From positions 1-64,000 of the forward strand of contig JAKSIB010000002.1 in the NCBI GenBank assembly GCA_024399065.1: a DNA stretch of 64,000 nt. The letters run 5' to 3'. The first letter of the stretch is position 1; each line of letters begins with the position of its first letter. Positions 1-9,018 of this stretch are shown here, piece by piece. The translations under genes and the position numbers were made by a program. The DNA comes from Fibrobacter sp. GTDB taxonomy: Bacteria > Fibrobacterota > Fibrobacteria > Fibrobacterales > Fibrobacteraceae. Under the pieces are notes generated by a model. The model searched no databases. It was not told the origin of the DNA and saw only the letters and a list, made by a program, of their open reading frames with translations.

Positions 1-1805
1 TCCTCGTTCTTACCGGCGTGGAAGGCGTTCAGTCTCAGTCTATTACCGTTGACCGTCAGATGAAGCGTTACCACGTACCGCGCGTCGTGTTCGTCAACAA
101 GTGCGACCGTTCCGGTGCAAACCCGCTCCGCGTTGCAGTTATGCTTAAGGAAAAGCTCAACCACAAGCCCTGCGTTATGCAGATTCCTATCGGTCTCGAA
201 GACCAACTGAAGGGTGTGGTTGACCTCGTCGAAATGAAGGCCTACTACTTCGAAGGCGCTAACGGCGACGACATGATCGAAAAGGAAATCCCGGCTGAAC
301 TCGCTGACCAGGCTCAGGAATACCGTGAAAAGCTCGTTGACTGCTGCGCAGACTACAACGACGAAATCATGGAAATGGCTATGGAAGGCAAGTACGGCGT
401 CGACGAAATCGACAAGGCCCTCATCAAGAAGACCATCCGCGAAGCTTGCATTAGCCTCGAAATCACTCCGGTGTTCATGGGTTCCGCTCATAAGAACATT
501 GGTATCCAGAAGCTCCTCGACGGTGTTGTGGACTACCTCCCGAACCCGCAGGAAGTTGAAAACAAGGCTCTCGACCTGAACAACGAAGAAGCTGAAGTTG
601 TCCTCAAGTCTGAAGACAACGAACCCATGGTTTCCTACGCATTTAAGCTGGTGAACGACCGCTATGGTCAGTTGACCTACATCCGCGTCTACCAGGGTGT
701 TATCAAGAAGGGTGACATGATCACCAACATCGCTACTGGTAAGAAGGTTTCCGTTGGCCGTCTCGTTCGTATGCACGCTGACGAAATGGTGGATATCACC
801 GAAGCTGGTGCAGGCGACATCGTTGCTCTGTTCGGTATTGACTGCGCATCCGGTACTACCTTTACCGATGGCAAGAACAACTACAACATGACCTCCATGC
901 ACGTTCCTAACCCGGTTATCGAATTGGTGATCGAAGCTAAGAACCGTGACGACCTGGACAACATGTCTAAGGCTCTCAACCGCTTCACTAAGGAAGACCC
1001 GACCTTCCAGGTTGAAGTTAACAAGGAATCTGGCGAAACCATCATCAAGGGTATGGGCGAACTTCACCTTGACGTTTACATTGAACGTATGCGTCGTGAA
1101 TACAAGGTTGACGTCCAGACTGGTGCTCCGCAGGTTGCATACCGCGAAACCATTACTCGCGCTTCCAAGTTCGACTACACCCACAAGAAGCAGACCGGTG
1201 GTAGCGGTCAGTACGCTAAGGTCGTCGGTGAAATGCGTCCGATGGCTGTCGAAGGCGACTCCGAAAAGGTTTACAACTTCATCAACTCCGTCGTTGGCGG
1301 CCGTATTCCTAAGGAATACATCCCGTCCTGCGATAAGGGCTTCCAGAGCTGCATGGCTGCAGGTTCCTTGATCGGCTTCCCGGTCGTTGGTATCGAAATG
1401 GACGTCCAGGATGGTGCTTTCCACCCGGTTGACTCTTCTGATATGGCCTTCCAGGTTGCTGCTCGTATGGCTTTCCGCGAAGCTTTCGCTAAGGCTGGCG
1501 CTCAGATCCTCGAACCGATCATGAAGGTTGAAATCCAGACCCCGACCGAATTCCAGGGTTCCGTTGTTGGTAACGTTTCTCAGCGTCGTGGTACCATCGT
1601 TGGTACTAACGAAGAACTCGGCATGACCACCATCACCGCTGAAGTTCCGCTTTCCGAAATGTTCGGTTACGCAACTGACCTGCGTTCTATGACTCAGGGT
1701 AAGGCTGAATTCACCATGGAATTTGCAAAGTACCTCCCGGTTCCGCGCAACATCCAGGAAGAACTCATCAAGAAGTACGGCGACAAGGCTGGTGCTAGAG
1801 CTTAA
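1..1805 (+). CDS. fusA: Elongation factor G, 5'-truncated by the window edge
   Basis: Translocase GTPase of the ribosome. The reading frame is already open at base 3, so the P-loop part of the G domain lies outside the window. Visible are the G4 motif NKCD soon after [11 protein letters not shown]-like switch sequence (actual VEGVQSQS), domain II with [13 protein letters not shown], domain III with [10 protein letters not shown], the domain IV start [11 protein letters not shown] and the conserved HPVDSSD. Many segments ([38 protein letters not shown]) recall mitochondrial EF-G1 and its bacterial relatives (the spd type) more than the common bacterial EF-G. The subtype is my inference; the EF-G identity is certain. 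A strong terminator follows the stop codon. Confidence 0.97.
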   Translation, partial: LVLTGVEGVQSQSITVDRQMKRYHVPRVVFVNKCDRSGANPLRVAVMLKEKLNHKPCVMQIPIGLEDQLKGVVDLVEMKAYYFEGANGDDMIEKEIPAELADQAQEYREKLVDCCADYNDEIMEMAMEGKYGVDEIDKALIKKTIREACISLEITPVFMGSAHKNIGIQKLLDGVVDYLPNPQEVENKALDLNNEEAEVVLKSEDNEPMVSYAFKLVNDRYGQLTYIRVYQGVIKKGDMITNIATGKKVSVGRLVRMHADEMVDITEAGAGDIVALFGIDCASGTTFTDGKNNYNMTSMHVPNPVIELVIEAKNRDDLDNMSKALNRFTKEDPTFQVEVNKESGETIIKGMGELHLDVYIERMRREYKVDVQTGAPQVAYRETITRASKFDYTHKKQTGGSGQYAKVVGEMRPMAVEGDSEKVYNFINSVVGGRIPKEYIPSCDKGFQSCMAAGSLIGFPVVGIEMDVQDGAFHPVDSSDMAFQVAARMAFREAFAKAGAQILEPIMKVEIQTPTEFQGSVVGNVSQRRGTIVGTNEELGMTTITAEVPLSEMFGYATDLRSMTQGKAEFTMEFAKYLPVPRNIQEELIKKYGDKAGARA

Positions 1806-1827
1806 TCTTTGAGTTCAACTCAGAATT

Positions 1828-1862
1828 AAAAAAGTCCCGCGGATTCCCGCGGGGCTTTTTTT
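1828..1862 (+). terminator. Rho-independent terminator of fusA
   Basis: A CCCGCGG/CCGCGGG stem (1836-1842 with 1847-1853, loop ATTC), extended by G-U and A-U pairs, is followed by a run of eight T. It sits 20-30 bases after the fusA stop. Adenines on the 5' side would also let it work on the other strand. Confidence 0.9.
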
Positions 1863-2021
1863 TACGCACACAGTTGCACGGACACAACACTGGAGGACTT
1901 CGCCCTACACCAAACAAATTAAAACGAAGGTCCTCCATATTATATACAAAGAACCCCAAACCGAGTGCTGCGCACAAATTTATTTGTGCATTGCCGAGGC
2001 GATGGTTCTTGTGTTCATAGA

Positions 2022-2154
2022 ACACAAAGAACCCTGCGAGACTAGCCCGCAGGGTTCAGTGGAATTAGAAGAGAACAAGTGTGCTTCCTACCTAGTCTAC
2101 TCCGCGGTTAGAGGCCGGCATCCCGTCTCGAAAACCAGAATAGGTTGGAAGCAC
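2022..2154 (-). ncRNA. Candidate small structured RNA on the minus strand
   Basis: No convincing gene lies between 1863 and 2456. On the minus strand a TATATT -10-like box (2166-2161) ends seven bases before 2154. There a 14-base arm (2154-2141) can pair with 2094-2081 at 13 of 14 positions, giving a roughly 74-nt hairpin with an internal domain (2140-2095). About 20 nt of linker is followed by a second perfect stem GAACCCTGC/GCAGGGTTC (2057-2049 with 2037-2029) and then TTTGTGTT, which resembles a terminator. Promoter, folded body and terminator-like end are in the right order for a transcript of about 130 nt. I recognise no known family: it lacks the conserved segments of tmRNA, RNase P RNA and SRP RNA. 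No clear -35 box is visible. It could also be the 3' UTR of mazG. Confidence 0.4.
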
Positions 2155-2184
2155 GTTCTTAATATACACTGCGAATTTCCCTAG

Positions 2185-2456
2185 GAAAACTTTTTTCATA
2201 AAAACACTGCTCCCAGGAAAAACATTCCAACATGGAGTACGCGGTAATTCCGTCGTTTTTACATATAAGCAAAGATGATAAAGAGGTTTTATAGGTAGTT
2301 TTACAAACAAACTATCATAAGCTCTTGTAAATCTTTGTGTTTTTCACCCATAACTCGGCCATTACATAGTTTTTATAGGTAACTAACGAAAATTCGCTCA
2401 TAACTCAATTCTATTCTGGGAGTATTTTACCTATAAACACATCATTTAAAACCGAT
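2185..2456. other. AT-rich intergenic stretch with short degenerate repeats, no gene seen
   Basis: This stretch between the candidate RNA and mazG holds no credible coding frame. TTTTATAGGTA occurs at 2287-2297 and 2371-2381, and an inverted version (TACCTATAAA) at about 2428-2437. CATAACTC occurs at 2349-2356 and 2399-2406. Function unknown; it could be promoter DNA for the minus-strand RNA or decayed repeat sequence. Confidence 0.5.
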
Positions 2457-3275
2457 TTATAAGTGATTTTTGTCAAAACCCGTTCGAACCTTCGCTTCCC
2501 GCCACAGTTCCTGGAGGCGTTCCGGAGTTTCCTCCTTCATTTCCTTGCCTTCGGCCCGGGCCATTTCTTCCACCACGCGGAAACGTTTTTCGAACTTGGA
2601 ATTGGCGCGTTCCAAGGCGAGGGCGGCATTGAAACCGCAGTGGCGGGCAACGTTCACCAGGCTGAACATGATGTCGCCGAACTCATCTTCCATACGTTCA
2701 ATATTTCGATTTTCTTCGTTTGCGGCTTGCATTTCAGCACGGAATTCAGTAAATTCTTCTACGGCCTTGTTGAACACAGGTTCAGCCTCGATCCAGTCGA
2801 AACCAACCTTCGCTGCGCGGCGCTGAATTTCCTGGGCGCGGGCCAGAGTGGGCATGCTCTTGCTAACCTTATCCATAGCGGACTTGCCCGCCATTTGTAG
2901 ATTATTCTTTTCTGCAGCCTTGATGCGTTCCCATCGACGGGTCACTTCGGAGGCATCATCCACCTTGGCATCGCCAAACACATGTGGGTGACGGCGGATC
3001 ATTTTTTCGCAGATTCCCTGCACCACATCGTCAATGGAAAAGTCATTGTTTTCCTTTGCGACCTGTGAGTGGAATACTACCTGGAAGAGTACATCTCCCA
3101 GTTCTTCCGCCATGTGAACCTTGTCGTTTGCCTGGGCGGCATCAATGTATTCATGAGATTCTTCGACTAGATAGGGCAACAAGGACTGATGAGTCTGTTG
3201 TCTGTCCCAAGGGCAACCTTCCGGGGAACGGAGGGTGGCCATGATTTTCACAAGATCTTCAAAGGAATATTTCAT
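2457..3275 (-). CDS. mazG: Nucleoside triphosphate pyrophosphohydrolase MazG
   Basis: Hydrolyses NTPs/dNTPs to the monophosphate and pyrophosphate, a house-cleaning role in the cytoplasm. The 272-residue protein has the two MazG repeats. The first starts LRSPEGCPWD and carries the metal-binding pattern EESHE followed by EELGD. The second carries EEFTEF followed by EFGD. The frame extends 27 codons upstream, but homology begins at MKYSFEDLVKIM, so the ATG at 3275 is chosen. That start abuts the dprA start codon on the other strand (CATATG at 3273-3278). No good Shine-Dalgarno sequence is visible for mazG. Confidence 0.95.
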   Translation of the reverse strand: MKYSFEDLVKIMATLRSPEGCPWDRQQTHQSLLPYLVEESHEYIDAAQANDKVHMAEELGDVLFQVVFHSQVAKENNDFSIDDVVQGICEKMIRRHPHVFGDAKVDDASEVTRRWERIKAAEKNNLQMAGKSAMDKVSKSMPTLARAQEIQRRAAKVGFDWIEAEPVFNKAVEEFTEFRAEMQAANEENRNIERMEDEFGDIMFSLVNVARHCGFNAALALERANSKFEKRFRVVEEMARAEGKEMKEETPERLQELWREAKVRTGFDKNHL

Positions 3276-4199
3276 ATGGTACAAGATAGAAAAGGCAAGA
3301 GCTGTACAAATGCCAACGATATTTATGAGCTCGGGCTCAAAGAATTCCCTCTGCAATTGAAGGATTCCATTCTCCGCCCCAAAAGACTTTTTTGCAAGGG
3401 CATACTTCCCGACAAGGAATCCATCGGAATCGCCATGGTGGGCACAAGGCGCCCCAGCAGCTCCGCCAAGGAACTGTGCCGCAAGCTAGTGGAAAGCCTT
3501 AAGGGAACCAACGCGGTGGTAGTTTCCGGCCTTGCACAGGGCATCGACAGCTACTGCCACGAAGCAGCCCTGAATGCGGGCATAAAGACCATTGCCGTCA
3601 TCGCCCAGGGGTTGGAAGCCCAGTTCCACGGTTCCCAAGCAGAACTGGCCCATAGAATCGTTTCTGAGGGCAGTTGCATCGTCACCGAGTACGAGGGAGA
3701 CTTCCCGTCGTACAAGGGCACCTTCCCCGCCAGAAATCGAATTATCAGCGGTCTCAGCCGAGCCACCGTCCTTGTCCAGAGCAAAACCAAGGGAGGCGCC
3801 CTCATTACCGCCGACTATTGCCTTCAAGAAAGTAAATTGCTCCTGGCGGTTCCCGGGGACTTCGACAGCGAGGTTGCCAGCGGCCCAAACCTCTATTTGG
3901 ATCAAGGAAAGGCAAAGCCCGTTTTTTCGCCAGAGAGCCTTCGGGTAGCAGCAGGTCTTCAACTTGTAGAATCACCACAGGCCAGCCTGCAGCAGTTGGA
4001 ACTTTTCGGTTGCAACCTATCGGAAGAGGCCAAGGCGTTCTTCAAACAATTCAATGGTTTCCGGAAGACTTTTTCAGATCTTCAGAAAGAATCTAACTTT
4101 AAGACTGGCAACATTTTAGCTATATTAACAGAACTAGAAATTGCAGGACTTGTCCAGACACAGGACAACTACCAATTCTATTTCAACGGATCGGATTAA
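3276..4199 (+). CDS. dprA: DNA-processing protein DprA (Smf)
   Basis: Binds incoming single-stranded DNA and loads RecA during natural transformation. The 307-residue protein has the Rossmann-like core: FPLQLKD, IAMVGTRRPSS, VVSGLAQGIDSYCHEAAL, IVTEYEG, FPARNRIISGLS, GGALITADYCLQ and LAVPGDF. A C-terminal winged-helix-like tail follows (about residues 245-300). The ATG at 3276 is preceded by AAAGGA at a spacing of about ten bases. The start touches that of mazG head to head, so its promoter must lie within mazG coding sequence. Confidence 0.95.
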   Translation: MVQDRKGKSCTNANDIYELGLKEFPLQLKDSILRPKRLFCKGILPDKESIGIAMVGTRRPSSSAKELCRKLVESLKGTNAVVVSGLAQGIDSYCHEAALNAGIKTIAVIAQGLEAQFHGSQAELAHRIVSEGSCIVTEYEGDFPSYKGTFPARNRIISGLSRATVLVQSKTKGGALITADYCLQESKLLLAVPGDFDSEVASGPNLYLDQGKAKPVFSPESLRVAAGLQLVESPQASLQQLELFGCNLSEEAKAFFKQFNGFRKTFSDLQKESNFKTGNILAILTELEIAGLVQTQDNYQFYFNGSD

Positions 4200-4200
4200 C

Positions 4201-4482
4201 TTGAACAAGCGACTATTCTTCTTTGCCGGGATCATCATCATCGCAATCATTGCGATGGTTTCCCAGGTTTTCTTCGGAAAGAACAGCTTGAGCCAGCAAA
4301 GATACGTCGCCCACGACATTGCCGTCTATCAGGCAAAAATCGATTCCCTGGAAAAGGTGATCGAAACCCGCAACATTCAAATCGAACGCCTCAAGACCGA
4401 CTCCCTCTACAAGGCGGAAATCCTCCGCACCCGCTACGGCATGACCCAGAAAGGCGAAAAAGCCTTCCAGCTGGTGGAGTAA
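4201..4482 (+). CDS. FtsB/DivIC-like septum formation initiator
   Basis: A short bitopic protein (93 residues from this start): basic N-terminus, one membrane helix (FFFAGIIIIAIIAMV), then a heptad-like coiled coil (QAKIDSLEKVIETRN, IERLKTDSLYKAEILR) ending in RYGMTQKGE, where FtsB proteins carry their RY-M-KPGE-like motif. This is the classic FtsB layout, so a divisome role with FtsL/FtsQ is likely. The start is TTG at 4201, one base after the dprA stop; an in-frame TTG at 4141 would overlap dprA. Probably co-transcribed with dprA. Confidence 0.8.
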   Translation: MNKRLFFFAGIIIIAIIAMVSQVFFGKNSLSQQRYVAHDIAVYQAKIDSLEKVIETRNIQIERLKTDSLYKAEILRTRYGMTQKGEKAFQLVE

Positions 4483-4502
4483 ATCCTTTTTTTTCATAAG
4501 TG

Positions 4503-4534
4503 AAAAGAGCCCGCGTAACACGCGAGCTTTTTTA
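4503..4534 (+). terminator. Terminator after dprA-ftsB
   Basis: A nine-position stem (4508-4516 with 4520-4528, one C/A mismatch, loop AAC) is followed by seven T. It closes the dprA-FtsB-like unit. Confidence 0.85.
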
Positions 4535-4709
4535 TTTCAAGGAAGACTTTAATCTAACCAAACTCTTCGGGAACTAAAACAGTTTGCATTTAGGTCAAGA
4601 GGAGTGGAGTTGGATTCGACCGACCCCTGAAAGGGCGACTGGAGCATCGCGCAAGGAGCGGAGGGAGAAGACAATCTACCACCCTCGCAGACCTTACACA
4701 AACAAGACA

Positions 4710-7700
4710 TCAAGCCATTTTACTGGCGTCCGTATGTCCGGCCTTCTCCACCTTTCCTGCGAAATAGCTATAAGCAGCCGGCACAATGAACAGCGTCATG
4801 AAGGTAGCGAACGTGAGACCGCCCGCAATAGCGATACCCATAGCCATGCGGCTAGGCGTGCCCGTGAGGATCAAGGGCACTGCGCCCAATACCGTGGAAA
4901 GGCTCGTCATGAGGATTGGGCGGAAGCGGCGTTCCGCCGCTTGCCTAGCCGCTTCCAGCTTTGTACATCCGGTAGCAGCAGCAATCTGGTTTGCGAATTC
5001 CACAATCAAGATACCGTTCTTCGTCACAAGAGCAATCAAAAGAATCAAGGCAATTTCACTGAAGATGTTCAGAGTCTGCCCTGTAAGGAACAGGCAAGTG
5101 AGCGCACCAGCCAAAGCCAACGGCACCGTAAAGAAAATCACCAGCGGAGCGCGGAAACTTTCAAACTGACCTGCCAGCACCAAGAAGATCAAAGCCAGCG
5201 CCAGCAGGAACACAATGTACAAGCCGGAAGAGCTTTCTTCGAATTCCTTGGACGCGCCACTCAATGTGGTGCTTACGTTGGGATATTCCTTCAAGAGGCC
5301 TTTAGCAATTCGACGCATCTCTTCCACGCCGTCGCCGATGGTCTTTCCGGGAACAAGACCCGCCTGAATCGTAGCAGCGCTAAAGCGGTTGTAACGCGGT
5401 AGCGACGGCGATGCAGACTGTTCCTTGTAAGTGATAAAGTTATCCACGCTGACAGCTTCGCCCTTACGGTTCTTCACCGTCAACAAGGACAAGTTCTGAG
5501 GCGTTGCACGATACTGGTAACCGACCGCACCGATCACATCGTACTGACGGCCTTCCTTGTAGTATTCACCATAATTCATGTCGCTAATGCTCAATTGAAC
5601 GGCCTGGGCAATATCATTTACAGACACGCCTTCTTCATTAGCCTTATCGCGCAAAATCTCGATATGAAGCTCCGGCTTGGTAAACTTCAAGTTGGTATTC
5701 ACCACGCTGAACACCGGACTCTTGCTAGCCTCTTCCATAAACTTGGGCACCAAAGTTCTCAGCACTTCGATAGAACCTGCCTGCAGCACAAACTGCACCG
5801 GCAAGCCACCGCGCTGCGTACTGATACTCTGAGGTTCAAACACCATCACGCGAAGGTCAGGATATTCGTTACCCAGAATCTGGATAGCATGGGCGATTTC
5901 ACTCTGGGGACGGCGAGCAGTTTTGTCGTCATTCAAGGACAAACGAATTCTGGAGTTACCAGCATTCCAAGCACCTGCCTGAACTTCCTTATATTCGCCA
6001 CTATCCAAGATACCCATGACTTCATCCACGAAGGCATCGGCCATACGTTTAGTGCGGGTAAGAGTCACGCCTTCGGGCATGTTCACGTTCACCATCACGG
6101 CACCGGAATCTTCCGTCGGAGCCATTTCGCTACTCATGTTATTGAAGCAGAAATAAGCCGCAATCAAAAGTCCCGCCACAATGGGGAACAACAGAAAACG
6201 CAATTTCAGGAAGCCGCCCAGAAGCACAGAATAAATACGGTTCAAACCATTGAAGAAAGGTTCCGTCAAGGCAAAGAACTTACCCTGTTTCTGCTTTCTC
6301 AGGAACTTGGAGCAAAGCATGGGAGAAAGGGTCAGTGCGCACAAGGTGGAAAGGAACACCGTACCGATCATCACTGCCACGAATTCGCGGAACAAGAGGC
6401 CCGTTGTACCGCCCAAGGCAAGCACAGGCACAAACACAGACATCAACACCACAGAGGTGGCAATCACGGCAAAGAAGATTTCGTTGGTTCCCGCCACAGC
6501 AGCCTGCTTGGGAGTCATGCCCTTTTCAATCTTGTCGTAAATGTTTTCCACAATCACAATGGCGTCATCCACAACAAGGCCGATGGCCAGCACCATTGCA
6601 AGCAATGTCAAAACATTAATACTAAATCCGCAAAGGTACAGAACAAAGAAGCTTCCGATTACAGCCACCGGCACCACCACCATAGGGATAATGGTTGTAC
6701 GGCCCTGACGGAGGAAAGCGAAGATAATGGCAATCACCAGGAGGAATGCAACGAAGATGGTCTCCACCACTTCCTTGATGGAAGCACGAATGTTGATAGA
6801 AGTGTCGCGGCCATAAAGCATGTCCACGCCTTCGGGGAGTTCACGACGGATGTCTTCCACACGCTTGTAGAATTCGTCTGCAATGTTCACATGGTTACTG
6901 CCAGGCTGTGCCACGAGAGCGCAAGTAATGGTGTTCTTACCGTTACGGCGGAAACCCTTACGAGTATCCATGGGTTCGTAATGGATGGTAGCCACGTCTG
7001 CCACGTGAATCACAGTGCCGTCGGCAGCAGTCTTCACTGCAATTCTACCAAAGGCTTCCGGATCAGGAATACGGCCCAAAGTACGGATGGAAAGTGTGGT
7101 TTCAGAACCTTCGATGGAGCCGGAAGGAAGTTCCAGGTTACCTCTGCTGAGAGCGGCACTCATTTCGCTTCCGGTAACGCCCATGGCCTGCATACGAATG
7201 GGGTCAATCCACAGGCGGACTACAGGCTGCTTTTCGCCCCAGATCATCACTTCGGAAACACCGTTGATGGTCTGCAAACGTTCCTTCACGTGGTTGCGGG
7301 CAATTTCAGAAACCTCCATGGGGTCCAGCTTGTCGCTGACCAGGCTGATCATCAAGATGGGATCGGAATCAGAGTCGCTCTTATTGACGGTGGGTTCATC
7401 CACATCGTCGGGCAAACGACGGCGCACACGGCTCACACGGTCACGAATATCGTTGGCAGCGGCTTCCAGGTCCATGCCGGTTTCGAATTCCGCACTGATG
7501 TAGGAGAAACCATCGGAACTGGTAGAAGTCAAGGCCTTGATGCCCGGCGCACTATTGATGGAGGATTCCAGGACTTCGGTAACTTCGGCTTCCACCACAG
7601 CCGCATTAGCGCCGGGGTAAGAAGTACGCACCTGGATCAAAGGATAGTCGACGTTGGGATATTCACGGATACCCAAGTTGCTCATGCCGAAGGCGCCCAG

Positions 7701-7769
7701 CAAAAGAATCACCAGGGCCATCACAGTCATAAGGACCGGGCGACGAACTGAAAGGTTTGCTACACTCAT
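4710..7769 (-). CDS. RND efflux transporter, inner-membrane permease
   Basis: Proton-driven efflux pump subunit of the HAE-1 (AcrB/MexB) family, 1019 residues, the usual length. The first membrane helix is near residues 10-30, followed by a large periplasmic loop with the porter segment REYPNVDYPLIQVRTSYPGA. A cluster of helices carries the proton-relay signature GLVVDDAIVIVENI near residue 400. A second loop and helix cluster end with TKNGILIVEFANQ and RPILMTSLSTVLGAVPL. It lies 36 bases downstream of the adaptor gene and is surely co-expressed with it. No TolC-like gene is in the window. Substrate unknown. Confidence 0.95.
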   Translation of the reverse strand: MSVANLSVRRPVLMTVMALVILLLGAFGMSNLGIREYPNVDYPLIQVRTSYPGANAAVVEAEVTEVLESSINSAPGIKALTSTSSDGFSYISAEFETGMDLEAAANDIRDRVSRVRRRLPDDVDEPTVNKSDSDSDPILMISLVSDKLDPMEVSEIARNHVKERLQTINGVSEVMIWGEKQPVVRLWIDPIRMQAMGVTGSEMSAALSRGNLELPSGSIEGSETTLSIRTLGRIPDPEAFGRIAVKTAADGTVIHVADVATIHYEPMDTRKGFRRNGKNTITCALVAQPGSNHVNIADEFYKRVEDIRRELPEGVDMLYGRDTSINIRASIKEVVETIFVAFLLVIAIIFAFLRQGRTTIIPMVVVPVAVIGSFFVLYLCGFSINVLTLLAMVLAIGLVVDDAIVIVENIYDKIEKGMTPKQAAVAGTNEIFFAVIATSVVLMSVFVPVLALGGTTGLLFREFVAVMIGTVFLSTLCALTLSPMLCSKFLRKQKQGKFFALTEPFFNGLNRIYSVLLGGFLKLRFLLFPIVAGLLIAAYFCFNNMSSEMAPTEDSGAVMVNVNMPEGVTLTRTKRMADAFVDEVMGILDSGEYKEVQAGAWNAGNSRIRLSLNDDKTARRPQSEIAHAIQILGNEYPDLRVMVFEPQSISTQRGGLPVQFVLQAGSIEVLRTLVPKFMEEASKSPVFSVVNTNLKFTKPELHIEILRDKANEEGVSVNDIAQAVQLSISDMNYGEYYKEGRQYDVIGAVGYQYRATPQNLSLLTVKNRKGEAVSVDNFITYKEQSASPSLPRYNRFSAATIQAGLVPGKTIGDGVEEMRRIAKGLLKEYPNVSTTLSGASKEFEESSSGLYIVFLLALALIFLVLAGQFESFRAPLVIFFTVPLALAGALTCLFLTGQTLNIFSEIALILLIALVTKNGILIVEFANQIAAATGCTKLEAARQAAERRFRPILMTSLSTVLGAVPLILTGTPSRMAMGIAIAGGLTFATFMTLFIVPAAYSYFAGKVEKAGHTDASKMA

Positions 7770-7786
7770 TATTAGGTTCCAGGGGC

Positions 7787-7800
7787 GAGGTTCGAGGCGC
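7787..7800. repeat. Heptad repeat copy (GAGGTTC-GAGGCGC)
   Basis: Two adjacent seven-base units between the adaptor and pump genes. They match the four-unit GAGGTTC/GAGGCTC array at 42523-42550. Confidence 0.5.
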
Positions 7801-7805
7801 CAGCC

Positions 7806-8921
7806 TTAGTCAACTTCGTAATCGGTATTGTTGCGAATTTCGCGAATGCGGATAGAGCTACCCTGACGGATGCTGATCAAGCCAGAGGTAATCACGGTAT
7901 CGCCTTCATTCAAGCCAGAAACAACATCCACGGCAATAGGCGTACGGAGGCCAGTTTCCACACGGACCATCTGGGCCTTGCCATCCTTGGCGATAAACAA
8001 ATAACCGCCATCCTTATCCAGAGTCAAAGCTTCTGCAGGAACAGGAATAGACTTGGCGCGACCGGAGGAAAGTTCCACACTAACCTTGACGTAGCTGCCA
8101 GCCAGCAATTCACCGTTAGCATTATCTACAGCCACCATAATCTGGCGGGTACGGCTGCTTTCAGAAATGGTAGCGTCCAGAGCCTTCACCTTGCCGGTTC
8201 TGTTGATACCGCGTTCTTCATCGCGAAGGTCGATTTCGTCACCAACCTTCAGATTAGAGGCGTAACGCTGAGGCAAGGCAAACCTAGCCTTCAGCTGCTT
8301 TACTTCGCTAAGAGTTGCAATAGAAGTGCCGGTAGTCATCCAGGCGCCAACGGAAACATTCACAAAGCCAAGCTTACCGCTAAACGGTGCGCGGACTTCA
8401 GTCTTTGCAATCTGAGCCTTAATCAATTCAATGCTTGCTTCCGCAGACTTAAGAGACGCTTCTACAGCTTCAAGATCAGCCTGGGTAGCAGCATTCTTTT
8501 CCACCAAGCCCTTAGTACGGTCCATCTTTTGCTGAGCCAACTGCTTGTTGGACTCGGCCTGCTTCAGCTGAGCCTTCAATTCAGAATCGTCAATCTTTGC
8601 CAGGAGGGCGCCCTTCTGCACGTTGGCTCCATCCTTGGCCATCAGCTTCATCAAACGGCCATTTGCAGCAGCAGTCAGCTCCACGCTGTTCATGGCCTCC
8701 AAGGTAGCCATAGTCTGAAAACTCTTGTTAGCTTCATGAGCCTGGGCAATGTAGCCTTCTACGGCAAAAGTCTTAGCCTTACCACCAAAGCCACCCGGAC
8801 CGCCCTTGCCAGGGTCTTTTCCACCAGGAGCACCAGGACCACCCTTGGCAGCATTATCGCCACCACAAGCGGAAAGCACAACAGAGAGCGCAACAATTAA
8901 CAAACCAACAAATTTTCTCAT
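7806..8921 (-). CDS. RND efflux periplasmic adaptor lipoprotein (MFP family)
   Basis: Links the RND pump to an outer-membrane channel. The 371-residue protein begins MRKFVGLLIVALSVVLSAC with a lipobox (Cys19). A Gly/Pro/Lys-rich spacer follows (about residues 20-50), then the split lipoyl domain (LMKLMAKDGANVQKGALLAKID and VRAPFSGKLGFVNVSVG) around a coiled-coil hairpin rich in Lys, Gln and Ala, a beta-barrel domain, and the membrane-proximal domain (VVSGLNEGDTVITSGL). The frame runs 30 codons further upstream, but the signal sequence fixes the start at 8921. The glycine-rich spacer after the lipid anchor is longer than usual. Confidence 0.93.
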   Translation of the reverse strand: MRKFVGLLIVALSVVLSACGGDNAAKGGPGAPGGKDPGKGGPGGFGGKAKTFAVEGYIAQAHEANKSFQTMATLEAMNSVELTAAANGRLMKLMAKDGANVQKGALLAKIDDSELKAQLKQAESNKQLAQQKMDRTKGLVEKNAATQADLEAVEASLKSAEASIELIKAQIAKTEVRAPFSGKLGFVNVSVGAWMTTGTSIATLSEVKQLKARFALPQRYASNLKVGDEIDLRDEERGINRTGKVKALDATISESSRTRQIMVAVDNANGELLAGSYVKVSVELSSGRAKSIPVPAEALTLDKDGGYLFIAKDGKAQMVRVETGLRTPIAVDVVSGLNEGDTVITSGLISIRQGSSIRIREIRNNTDYEVD

Positions 8922-9018
8922 ATCCATCCAAGGACAAAAAGGTGAAGTCAACCCAACCCTAACTCCAATTAGATGCTTGGAACCAGGATTCGGTTGCAAG
9001 GTTTTTTCCAAACACTAC

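Noticed and set aside
2081-2154. tRNA-like segment (a D-arm-like TCTA...TAGA and CTCGAAA resembling a serine anticodon loop)
   Set aside because: No acceptable T arm, anticodon stem pairing or acceptor end. The outer stem is far longer than a tRNA acceptor, so it is treated as part of the candidate small RNA.
1795-2310. Small open frames in the fusA-mazG gap
   Set aside because: They run through the fusA terminator or the hairpins, have no ribosome-binding sites and no conserved-looking sequence.
5595-7751. 718-codon open frame opposite the RND pump gene
   Set aside because: It is the antisense shadow of a well-matched transporter gene. Its translation is His/Gln-rich with no domain, as expected from the complementary strand of GC-biased codons.
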